A DNA stretch of 64,000 bases from Blasia pusilla. Taxonomy: Eukaryota > Marchantiophyta > Marchantiopsida > Blasiales. Made by a program: the position numbers and the translations under genes. A model generated the notes under the pieces. It saw only the letters and a program-made list of their open reading frames with translations. It did not search any database and had not been told where the DNA came from. This document shows, piece by piece, positions 31,863 to 43,011 of this stretch. Every line of letters starts with the position of its first letter. Position 1 is the stretch's first letter. Location: contig CM114271.1 in the NCBI GenBank assembly GCA_050084515.1, positions 43,276,001 through 43,340,000 on the forward strand, written 5' to 3'.

Positions 31863-34800
31863 CTACCTTGAAGCAGATCCTTGGAACTTCCTAAGTTCAC
31901 GATTCAGCAGGTCCTTGTAATTAGGACTCAAATGTGTACCATCCAACTGAAATTCCTGCTTCACTGAGCCTGCATGATTTTTTTATAATCCAGACATAAT
32001 TCACCCTCAAAGATTAGAAGGTTCTTTAAGAAACTCTTTTTCATTCTCTCTCAACAAAGTCTGGGCTACTATCCAGCATGTACCACACACCAGGTCTCCA
32101 TGTTCAAGAGAGCAGGCCATAACCTTTCAAATGTACAAGAGAACTATTCTCGAAGTTAGACTAAAAGAAACTGCTGCGCAGTAGTTGGAGATCTCTCGTG
32201 GGAAAACTCATCAAAACTGTCGAGTGTCCATACAAACGAGAGTGAACGAACTAATTTAGAAAGAGAGAAAGAGTACCTTTGGGAGTAAGCAAATCAGGAA
32301 CAATATTCAACCAGTGCAGTCGATTACACACCATGGCCGTCTGTTCCAGAGCTTCTACTCTTTGCTGAAGAATGCTGTTGAAAATGTGCACTACTGGTCT
32401 TGTTTCATCCAGCACTGGTGGTACAGGGTGTACAAATAGCTCAAAGCCCCTCTCATCGATGAGACATTGAAGCATGTCCAAGTACACCTTCACGCTCACT
32501 TCCACTCCTTCCTCTATAGTCTGCGAAGGCACATATACAAAGGCGTCAGATGTAAAATCCGTAAGCGGGAAAAAGAGTTTGCTTGGGGAATAATTTCCAA
32601 AAGTGATCACTAAAATATCATTCCAGAGCATTCAACAACAGGACACGCTTGAGAAGTATCGATTGTTTCCTTCTCATCACAGACTGTAGCTTCAAGAATA
32701 GTTGGGAAATGGAGTTTCTGGGAATGACAGTAGTGCAAAACTCATGGGAGTAGGACTTGCGATGATGACTTCAATATATGTTAAAGCGAGTTGTGCGCAA
32801 TCAGTGGAGAATAATCCATTAAAAGTTTCAGAAACTTTCGTACCTGGTATATTCCCTTCTCAACTGCTACCAGTATACCTTCTCGACAATCAATTTCTCC
32901 CAAGATCATGACCAACTTGGCTCCATCTGCAACACTTTGCATAGCATTCCTGAAAGCAATCTTGGGGTAGAAATCACTGGCAGGACGGAGATGCCACACT
33001 TTCAAACCTGTCACCAGCAAAGGTACCAGCAAACAGTCCAGGCCCCTTAGCTGAACTGTTCTCCATGCTGCTGACAAGCAATGGCTGTCCCCGGCCAAAT
33101 AGAGAGGATTGTACTCCTCAACAGGTGGTAACGGGAGAGGTATAGGATAGTTCTCCAGAATCTGCAAGACATTGAGCATTCGAATTCATTCATCCAGGAT
33201 TCCTCTAAACTGGAGAGTTATCCATTACGTGAAAAGCCTTCACACGTTTCCGAGTCCTGACTACAATAGGTACCTGATACACACAAGCAAAATAGGCAGC
33301 CTCATTACGGACTAGTGTTCGATGGAGAGGGATTGCGGATGCAGCTCTTGCAGGTTCAATGCATCTCGCTAGACGTTTAGCTCGCTGTAGTGCTCCACCA
33401 AGGAAATGTATCTTTGTAACGGTGAACAAAATTGCAAGAACCTTCAGATGCTCCTCATCATAGACACGTTGGACAATTTCGTCATTGTTGGGTAATTCAG
33501 GATATTGTTCCCTTTTCTTTGTCTGCGAAGCACCATTTGCAACTTGTTCAAACGAGGATGTAGCACAAGGACGTAATTCGTATACAGACTCACCACCTCG
33601 AATTTATGCTGCCCTTTAAGAATCGGTTGTCCTGTCCTAGTTTGAAGCCATACGGGACTCTGAACAGACTCTTACGAAGCTCGAGCCACTCGGTTTTTTC
33701 CATTTGATCCAAGTAAATAATAGCATGCTGGGAGCCTTGGAACTGATGAGATTAAACTGATCAAGGGTCCCTCCATTTACACCATCCAATGCTGAGATTG
33801 AAATTCGAATGCACAAGAACTCAACATGGTTTCAGGGCCTCAGTCATCTGCTGCTTCTCTATTTGTTAGAGATGCTGGAGAATGCCACAAAGCCACCAAT
33901 TAAGCAGTTTTACAATGCACATGATCCATCCAGAGTAGCTGATGCGCAAAGCTATTTCATTACCTGCTCATATTCAGACGACAAGTCAGACCGTCGCAAA
34001 TACTCTGCACCTGCTTGAAACCTCAAGCACTGTTGTTGTGAGTTTTGATTATAGTTATATGAAGATTGACTCCAATAATTATCTTCAAAACAAGCGATTA
34101 TGTCACTGCAACCAATCAATTCACTCAACAAGTTAAGCCCAAATTCAGATATGAAAAGTCATCAAGAACCAAGTTGTTACAACTCTCCAACCATGCAGGA
34201 GTTTTGCATTGGAGAACGTAATCTTTCTAGCCCGATGCACATAAAACTATGGAACCACTTTAATACGTAAATCTCAACGTTGATTCCTAACTAAGATGAT
34301 TCTCCATGGAAAAAGAACTCCAGTCTATTTATAGGATACTAATGGTAGGGAACTTATGAAGTATGTGCTAGCAAAACTGCTACATTCCCAAGGTACACAA
34401 GATTCTCCAAAGATTAAGTGTATTCTAGTTGTAGTCCCATAGATAGTGCAAACGCTTGAAACTATGATCCCTCAACTCAAAATATTTCGTCAAATAATGC
34501 TTGGAAACATCCTCGCTCAGAATTTTTTAAATGCATATGTTGTACTTATTCAGTACAACATATGACTTTCTTCCATAGAGAATGAACCTCTTGACTGTTT
34601 ATGGGGCCCAAGACGGGCATGAGACTTGAAATCACAACAGATGCACAATTTAGGTAGGTCAGATCATGTGAGACGAGGAATGTGACAGCAAGAGAAGGAA
34701 GCGTAATCCTAATAAGACACTTGTAGTACTCTCGCAACCAAAAATTGATATAGAAACTACTCTTGGCTGTTTGATGGTGATTGCTAGTGGCCATGAAGGC

Positions 34801-37800
34801 ATTCGATCAGGGAAGAACCCTAGAATAGTTAACGGAAACCCTCCTAATTCTCGTTTGGAACCTGCATTTTAAAAGGTATCGCACTCCATGTCCTTTGAAT
34901 GGCACTCTTTACGTATTGTGTCATTCCTTAAAAGTAGATGAAAGGTGTCTGCATTCCAGCTCTTAATCTGGACGCTGCTTTGTAGACATAGGAGCTGCAA
35001 GGAATGAATCGTGCTCAGTTGATCTCTCCAAATTCAAAACGTATTGTATCTTCTCATTCTTGGCCCATCCTCTATGCTGTCCTAAATTCCTCCCTCCCAG
35101 CTGTCCTCATGAGCATTCCGTCTGGTTTATACACAGCGATTGTGCTGCTCCTTTAGGGGAGGATTCAGACTGTCTCCATCCAGCTTTTCTTGTAATTTAG
35201 GAGAGTAGCTCCAGTTTTTGACTTATAATTCAGTCGTGCTCCCTTCGAGGGAATACCTTTGAGATAGGTTTTGAAGGCTGCTGTCTTGGAAACACTGCGA
35301 GTTTCAGAAAATTCTCATTTCAGAAGAGAGACCCTACTCATAATTTAGTAATGTGTGTCATAGCCCTGCCACCTTAGATCCTGCACACTGGTTAGACGAT
35401 CTTAGTAATGGTGTAGAAGGAAGGAGCTAAGAAAGTACTCTATACGAGAAGAGTGTGCGCACCTAAATTGTAGACTGATGAGGAAAAGTTGTGGGAGACT
35501 CCGAAACATTGACACTGCCCGGTCAAGAGCTGTGGAATAATCATTTCTTACCTACCACGTGCAATTATAATAAAATAAGGATCAGACTCTTTTGTCGGCA
35601 ACATCCTAAAAAGCAGTATGTTTGAGTTCCTTGATAACTGCTTTCCAAATTCGTGTGTGGCCAAAAATGTGCTGCAACCCTAAACAATTTCCCCAGAACT
35701 ACTATGAGGGTAGTGGAAAATTGCAGACAGTAACAGCAGTATGGGGAACTAACCTCGTAGAGATGAATTAGACTTAGGACGTAAGCAACTGACGATGGTG
35801 ATAGCTTGATTGCAAATTCATACAGCTCCACTGCCTCATTGATAGCTGTAGAAGAAATTTTCTTTGGGGTTTAGCGCTTCCATCTGTAACCCTTCCATGA
35901 TATGTAAATGTATGCAGTGCATTGGAATGTATAACAGATAAGGAAAAAAGCTTTGCGGGGAATTATTTTACCAAGAACTTGTGGGCCACTGCAAAACTTC
36001 AAATTTTGACAGGAGTTCAAGATTTTGCCAAACCTCCATAGTGTTTAAGACTTGAAGCAATAAAAGAAATAGCATGCCCTGCCAACTCCTCCGACTTGAG
36101 TTCATTCTTTACAGCTTCCATTCCTACAGAAACATAGGAATGGTCCACAAAGAATCAAATACATCTACTCATAAAGTTCCAGGACTTCTGGTATTGTACA
36201 TATGAGGACATACGGCATCTCCATTACTCAGAAGACACTAGAGTTCACATTTTGACCTCTAGCACCATGCACGCAATCCACGACTGCCAGCAGTGAGCAC
36301 CTTGTGGATGCTTAATGATCTTCGAGAAGCCAAAGCGAGTACTTTCATCAGCTGGATTCATCACGAGTTTCATGTCAGCCTGAGACTACACATGTTTGCA
36401 GACACCTCAATATTTATATAAGGTGGTTCTAGTTTGCCAAAGTTAACTCTAGCAGAAGACAAAGTAAGACGTTGAGAAGAGGAATTGCTTTTGAACAGAA
36501 ATGAATTCCTTGTAAGTGTACCCACATGGTCTAGCTAGCATCAGCTTGAGAAATATCGATAGAGCATCTTTGACGAGGCCTGCAAAAAAATACGCATGTT
36601 GAGGGTGCTATACTGTACTTAGTGGATAGAGATAACTGTGTGTAGAGGCAGCCCTGAAGCTCCATTCAACAACCAAAGTTTTCAATGGTTAATACTTTGA
36701 ACCTCACAGAACCTAGAAACCAGATATTTCACACAAAAGTTTCGAGAATGAAAATTGGTGCTAGTTTGAGCGCACCATGATCAAGTATGAGAATGCCATA
36801 GTCATGAAGAGCATCCAAATTGTTGGGATTCTTCTTCAAAAGTGTCTGCAATCCAAAAACCCTCGTCAATACAGACGTATCCAACCAAAAGTCCTCCAGT
36901 TTTCCTTCTTACTGTACTGTATCTACTACTAACATCTGAATTAGCAGATTATGGGTCCTCATAACTAAATCATGCGGCATATGGTTCAATGTACTTCCTC
37001 CCCATACCAAGACTTGCACTGAGAACATTAATGGGTATCAAGCAAGCAAACCTTTGATTTCACTGACGAGATTCATACCACAATGATAGCGTTGGCAGTC
37101 CCTCTGTCCCCCATCTTCTGGAGCACTCTTGCACAAGCAATCTGAAAATGTCCAACGTTCATCAAATTGGACAGGGATCTAAGCAACTCCAAGAACATAT
37201 CGCCTACAGTGATTACAATTTAGGTTATATTGGATACAGCTTTCCCATATGAATTTCTACCTTGGTGACAAACACAAGCAGAAAGTCTAGACATTGATCA
37301 GGGACAAATACAACTTAATCAATCATTCTGTTAGACGTGCCTTCAGTCCCTCCACTGTTACAGCACCGTGAATGTCTCCAGCATTTGGCTCATCCACATT
37401 TTGTGGTTTGGTATGGTCCTTCCCACAAGCTCCTTTTGCTGATGGAAGAGCCTCGCATACACCCAGGGTCCTTGTTTGATCTGACGAGGTCGAAGTGTCT
37501 AAAATGTTTAGGCGTACTGCAGACGTTTGCTCTTCAACCAGTCCCAATGCTTGGTCGTATTCTTCGAGTGCCTCCACATAATGCCCCAGACCGGAATGAG
37601 CATCACCCAATCTGTAACATTGCCCTCGTTCAGTCAATTTCTTCCCAATGTACGCATATCTCAAAGAATTAATACTTGTCTCTATGACTCTGAGCCTGTT
37701 TGCAAGCTGCCTTCAACTTTAAACTTATATCAAAACTTCTCTGAGTTGGAAAGGCTTAAATGCAGCAAGCAAGTATAATCAGACTATCGATGACAACAGC

Positions 37801-39379
37801 CTTCGACAACCTACCGTGCATGAAAGAGTACATCCAGTGGATAAATCCGTGCTCCTTGTTGTAGCCATGTTGCTGCGTCTGAATAGTTTTTGATCGCCAG
37901 AGCCATTGCCCCTGTTATGGACAAGAGAACTTGTCAGCGCTGAAACCTTTATATTTCACTTCTCCCTAGCTGACATTATGGTGAGTAATTGTGCTTCAAT
38001 TAGGGTAACTTCACTCCACCAAGGTTACAATATTCAGAAAGAGGTCAAGATGCAGACCTAATCCACGCAGGCAAATCTTTTCATTCGGTAGTACCCGCAA
38101 GATCTCACGAAAGAGGGAACCCGCAAGCTGCAAAAAAATTACAGTCAGTGCTGCGACATAAATGTACTCTTGTAAACTCATATATATCATAATGTTTGAT
38201 TGAGCTACATCAAGGAATACCCTGCAACTAAACAGCAGACATGAACGGTATGCTTACCTTGTAACTCTTGACATGCTGAGCCTCAAGCGCTTTGCTAAGC
38301 ACAACCTGAATCAAGGGTATGTTCAGTTCTTGGAACATGGCAGTACTAGTTCTTTGGGACACGCTTCCAACTGACAGCCAAAACGTGACATGCAGCAGAG
38401 TAAAATTACAATCTGGCATGTCACTGCTACCATTACTTCTACTAAAACATGAGGTCTTTTCGATTCACGATGTCTAGATCTAGATGCATCCATATTGCAT
38501 GTCGTTGACAATCTACAGGGTTCCAAGTGAGTGTGAACTTCGGAGGGACTCTTTGGATGAGGAACAGAATCGACAGCAACCTGAGACGATATTGCAAGTA
38601 CATGGGTAATACATACTTTAAAAAGCTATTCACGCTTTGCCTATGTTCTCAAGAAAACAAGAAAATCCATCCAACCCCATGCAAAAGGAGAAACACATGA
38701 AATCAATGTAGCCTTCCTCCGACTAACTTTCTGACAGTTAATTTTTTGCCCATGTGTCATGTCCACCCTATGTGGTGGCAAACCCCTTTGTACCTAAGTA
38801 TTGTTGCATTCTGTGTTTTCCAGAGGCATACCGAGTCAGAAACCATACAAGATCACACTCCAAACCAGATGCTAAACCTTTAGAAGAATGCTCAAGGTCT
38901 AGCACTGCTCAAATCTTTAAGTTTGACGAAAAGATGTGCGTGTGGCACAGACTCCACATAGATAGACCCTAAGCCCTAAACAGCTGTGCCACACTTATAA
39001 CATTTCCAAAGAAAAATTGGTTGAAAACTTTCATTAGATGAACACACTTGCTGCATATCTCAACTGGTAACAAGGAATGTGTACAGGGTCATGACGTTAT
39101 AATGCACAGCCAGACAGAATGCTAGAAATGAAAGAAGGAATCCTCAACAAATCGAACGTACCCTTGACATGTTGCATTGCTTTCGATGATATTAGCCCAG
39201 ACTGTCTGAAGGCATAAGAAAAAACGCTGCAGCAAAAGAAAGCTCAGAATTTGATGAAATTGTGTGGATTCAAGCAACCAGTACAGAGACTTATACTCCA
39301 GCTTTGACTTGCTAACTTTCCTCCAGTTCCTGAAACAGTTATACACCGTTTGGACAACCAAATATTTCTTGCATGCTAG
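31863..39379 (-). CDS. TPR protein with C-terminal SGNH-hydrolase-like domain, 5' end open
   Basis: A multi-exon minus-strand gene. Exons joined by GT/AG with matching phase: 38,305-38,258; 38,127-38,058; 37,911-37,815; 37,659-37,337; 37,203-37,157; 37,141-37,079; 36,845-36,776; 36,579-about 36,522; 36,351-36,301; 35,845-35,754; 33,522-33,274; 33,161-32,844; 32,520-32,277; 31,970-31,863 (stop). Likely earlier exons are 39,379-39,317, 39,226-39,162 and 38,580-38,437, but the phase into 38,580 and across 36,522/36,351 is unsettled. The listed exons give about 700 codons. The middle is tetratricopeptide repeats (NNLDALHDYGILIL, EAVELYEFAIKLSP, EALEEYDQALGL). The last three exons carry GDSHC (block I, Ser nucleophile), GEIDCR (block III position) and DGTHLSP (block V Asp-x-x-His), the SGNH/GDSL hydrolase signature. 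No signal peptide could be judged. The substrate is unknown. The repeats suggest a protein-bound esterase-like activity (inference). Confidence 0.75.
33523..35753 (-). other. Long intron or missed exons of the TPR-SGNH gene
   Basis: Between the exons ending at 35,754 and starting at 33,522 the phase is compatible (0/0), so this may be one 2.2 kb intron. A minus frame at 34,794-34,546 shows no TPR pattern. Extra exons cannot be excluded. Confidence 0.4.
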
Positions 39380-41496
39380 CTGCAAAATAATTTAAGACCA
39401 GAGCAGCCTAATTTTTGTTAATTTAAGTCACAGAAAAGAAAGACTATTGATCGTGTACAGAACTCAAACTCTGGATGCAAATCTAGTACAATGTTCCTGT
39501 CAAACTTACCAGCACAACAATAAATGAATACTATGAGCATATAGTCCACCCAGCAATTGGATCATGGCTGGAGAAACTGCTCCATGGAATATTTTGAATG
39601 AAAGAAATGGTTTCTAACCCATTGGCAGCTTATAGGTTTCTAGGATGCATTCCAAGGTCTTTGAATGGACTCCACTGGGCAAATTCACCACCAGATTTCC
39701 AGATTCTTGGCTTGAGCTCTCAATAAATGAACTTTGCGTTTGGTGAAGGCCCAGATCTTTTACATATTTTACCTCGGGAGAAATGTAGACTCTCACAAAA
39801 GTTAGCTACAGGAACACGGGCCATCTATGCTTGGTTTACAGGATGACACTCTCCTGAGGATTTTAAGGTGGTGAAGACCTCTGAAATCTCGACGCTTTTA
39901 ATCCAGCAGAATTTCCAGATTCTACAAATAAGCGTGGTATCGTTGCGTATTAAATTAGGTCATTCGTTCTCCCAAGGACTGTTCATACGTTTCGCATGGT
40001 TAGCGTCGAGACCTCTTTCTCCGGATGATCTTAACGACGTTCAACAACACAATGCCTACGGACGGATTGATAGGGAGCTAGTGAGATGAGGTCAGCAACA
40101 AGAGTATACACAAGAGAAACTTAAGGACGTGGTTACTCACTTACATTAGCAATCACTCTCTACATCCCAAGAGAAGAACAGAAAACTATTTCATAACCTA
40201 TTGGTCTCTGGCCATACAATAGCAAAAGCAGTAGCATTCCGTTCTTGGGGATGATGGTTTTCCAGGAGCGCATTGAGTTGCAGCCTGTTGTTGCGGATAG
40301 TCACGCTTCTAGACCTTGCTCTCGATCTCCTCTTCCAGCTCAAAACAACTCCACTATCATTTTGAAACTGCTGACATCTCCTGTAACAATTCTATTTCCA
40401 TTAGTACTACAGAGCAGACCTTCAACTAACCTTGGAATGTGCCGACTTTTAGGGGGTGTTTCGACCTAGGGTGCGATCGAGAAATACAACTGAAAGACCT
40501 ATTAACACACTGCTATATTAAGCGTGGGACAATTTCTGCTGCAGAGACCAGTCATGACAGGTAGAAAGAAGCGTTGACGTCACACTTGGAGATAGTGCGT
40601 TGAGCAACGCAATACTGGCATGAACCGATCCATGATCTAAAATACAAACAATCACATTGAAGTCAGTGGGAAACACTGACGCCTAAATTCAGGTTCCAAC
40701 CTAAGAGACAACAACGGCAAGCCATAGAAACGGGAGAAGATAAATCTTCGGACGAAAAGTTTAATCCTTTCAACAACAGAAACTCAACAGGCCCCTATCA
40801 AGCAACGATGAAATACGTTCGGAGGGAGAAATGAAGACACAGAATCCGGAAGACTAAATCTCCTTTACCATGATGCGCTTAAAACAGGTCTAAGACCCAA
40901 TTGTGAGTAAAGTAGGAACTCTACTGAGGAGCGGCCCCAGACGTGACAAAAGACCCTGCAATGTGTGGGCGGATGCAGAAGGTTGAGCGAGCCCTCAGAG
41001 AGTGTCAAGGACCATCCATAAAAAGAGAGGTTTATTAAAAATGTGAAGAAGGCGAGAGCGCTAGAAAACTTGTTGGGATTCCATAATCGCCCTTCTGAAT
41101 GACTCGGTTCATTGGAACTTGAAGAACATACAAATCGAGCGTCACAGAGCTCAAGGTTGGGTTGCTAAAACTTAGCGAAGAATTATTTTGAGCTTCAGAG
41201 CCCTGGAAACCAGTCTCCACATTTTCTTCGCTGAATTGAGTCTATCTTTACTGGGACATATCAACCCGCAGAATCTACCACTCAAAGACCGTCGTGGGAA
41301 GACTTTATTTACCTTCGTGAGTTAGTGGACGTTCGAGTCTTGTGAATCTACACGACGTGCTTGTGTCCCTGCTGTCCTTCACAACGCAAACGCACTATGT
41401 TGGAACCCATCTCCCTGTCTTTGTCCGAAGATTAACGTTCAAATTAGCATCAGCATCGACCCTCCCAGGACTGAAAGCTGGAAATGACATGATTAC
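39380..41496 (-). other. Possible 5' part of the TPR-SGNH gene
   Basis: Protein-like minus-strand frames occur at 41,250-41,035 (SSVTLDLYVLQVPMNRVIQ) and 39,796-39,614 (ESGNLVVNLPSGVHSKTLE, then CILETYKLPMG). A donor-like CACGAAG|GTAAAT lies near 41,317. They may be N-terminal exons or an untranslated first exon, but I could not chain them by phase. The 39,7xx piece loosely recalls a BTB-domain end, which is a weak guess. Confidence 0.35.
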
Positions 41497-42395
41497 TCAA
41501 TCGCAGCCATGAACCAGCGCAAAATTCTTGAGAAATTTCTCAAACTCTCGTTTTATGTCCTCGCTCATGCAGATGGCATCATCCAAATTTGATGTAAGTA
41601 ATCTTCACTCCCAAGCCCTTTCCAGTCAGACCCTTGTTCTCACTCGCTCAGACTCACATTCTATCTGTAGACATTCGTTTGCTACACTTCCCCGAGTTCA
41701 GGTGTTTCCACTGCATTGCTGCCTCGGACTCCCCGCAAGCCTATCCACCTGTTGTACTTCGATATTGATTTCATGGTCTGGTGACTGTTCGGGCGGACAC
41801 TTGTTTTGGAGCAGATCCTGGAAATTTGGGTTTCACAGAGAGGGCATACGCGTTGAATCTCCATGTCACAATCCGACAATGCGACTTGCAAAACCTCTTT
41901 GCGTGGTTTGAGTGAAAGGGTGGGAACGATGTTTCCGGAGAGTACATGGCTCCAACAACCCCAATCGTCAAGGATCATGTGATGGCAAACTTTACACGCT
42001 TTAGTGACATACTTAAAGGCAGCATATGTCGACAGCGGCCTATCTTGAGGCTGCAAGACCATGAGATACAGGACTTTCCCAGAATACACACATCCCCATT
42101 CAAATCTCACAACCATGGACACAATTTCGCTCAAGGGTCGGTAAAACTCGTAATCGATCACTTCACTTAACCGTGCAGGTGGATGGTTTACAATCTTTGA
42201 ATCATCTCGGCCAGCCCTCCGATATCGAGGGAAGAAGTAGTAGCTACGGACAATAGAGTTAGCCTCGTCAAAATTCAGGATCTCAGACTGTAACAAAACT
42301 CGGTACTGTGTGTGTTTGAGTGTCCGCAGAGGAAAGTTTGGTACGCTTGAATTAAGGCGGTGGCACTCGATGTGGACTTGTGGTGGCAATCGATT
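41497..42395 (-). CDS. Unknown protein with two CxxC pairs, at least two exons
   Basis: Exon 42,395-41,749 (215 codons plus 2 bases; 42,395 follows a TTAG acceptor, or a start may lie inside) joins in phase to 41,602-41,497 (34 residues and stop) through CAACAG|GTGGAT and GTGAAG|A. I do not recognise the family. Visible features are a basic/aromatic segment (RSYYFFPRYRRAGRDDSK), then CKVCHHMILDDWGCW, VCPLCE about 55 residues later, and a charged C-terminus (SEDIKREFEKFLKNFALVH). The Cys pairs could bind zinc or reflect chance. The first exon's open length (over 640 bp) and the perfect phase match are the evidence for a real gene. The 5' end is not found. The opposite-strand frame at 41,528-41,911 is a shadow. 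Confidence 0.6.
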
Positions 42396-43011
42396 CTAAC
42401 TTAGTTGATCCTCCGATCGTAATCAAGGCATACCAAACGCCTGGAAAGTAACAGCACCCAATAGAATTATGGCTCATACAACATGATCCCCGCTTGAGCA
42501 TCCCCAGAGTGGGTCCAGCCCCACTGTACCAGCCCTCAAAAACTTAACTCGGACTAATGGAATAGCCTCGAACTTCTCTGTGCGATTAGTCCAACACTTT
42601 GAAAACACCCAATACAGCATTTTCTACACTTGCGTGACCCGGACACTCCCAACACAATCACTCGTTCATCCATACAACCTCGCCATAAAATATTCCTGAG
42701 TGAGAAACTACTTTGCAAACTCCACCTTCCATGGGGTGATGATGGCATACACAACCACTATCGAATTCGCCATTACAAAAGTTGTTGTGTGCATGTAACC
42801 AACGAGGCCAAAGTTTATAACAGGATTCTCTCGTAGACATACTTAAGCTCCCGCTGAGACTTAAGAGACTCGTATGCAGAGGACTACAGGAAACTTGTGC
42901 CTTGAACTCATCTCCTCAGTAACTTCTAGCTTTGAGAAATAAGGGCGAAATCTGCAACAAGGAAACCCAGGGCATGAAGATTGCCCATTTCGACGTAAAC
43001 GAGAGCACCTC
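42396..43011 (-). other. Spacer between helicase C-lobe gene and unknown gene
   Basis: About 620 bp. A minus frame at 42,840-42,658 is Cys/His-rich (GCVCHHHPMEGGVC) and could be an upstream exon of the neighbouring unknown gene or 3' untranslated sequence of the helicase-like gene. I could not join it in phase. Confidence 0.35.

Noticed and set aside
38442-38633. Alternative reading of the 38,580 exon (LLSILFLIQRVPPKF frame)
   Set aside because: It fits the phase of the upstream exon but ends in a stop before the next solid exon. The other frame (VDSVPHPKSPSEV) joins 38,305 through a good GAA|GTAATG donor, so the alternative was not chosen, though it stays open.
41528-41911. 127-codon + strand open frame
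   Set aside because: It lies antisense to the phase-matched minus-strand gene at 41,497-42,395 and shows no domain; a shadow frame.
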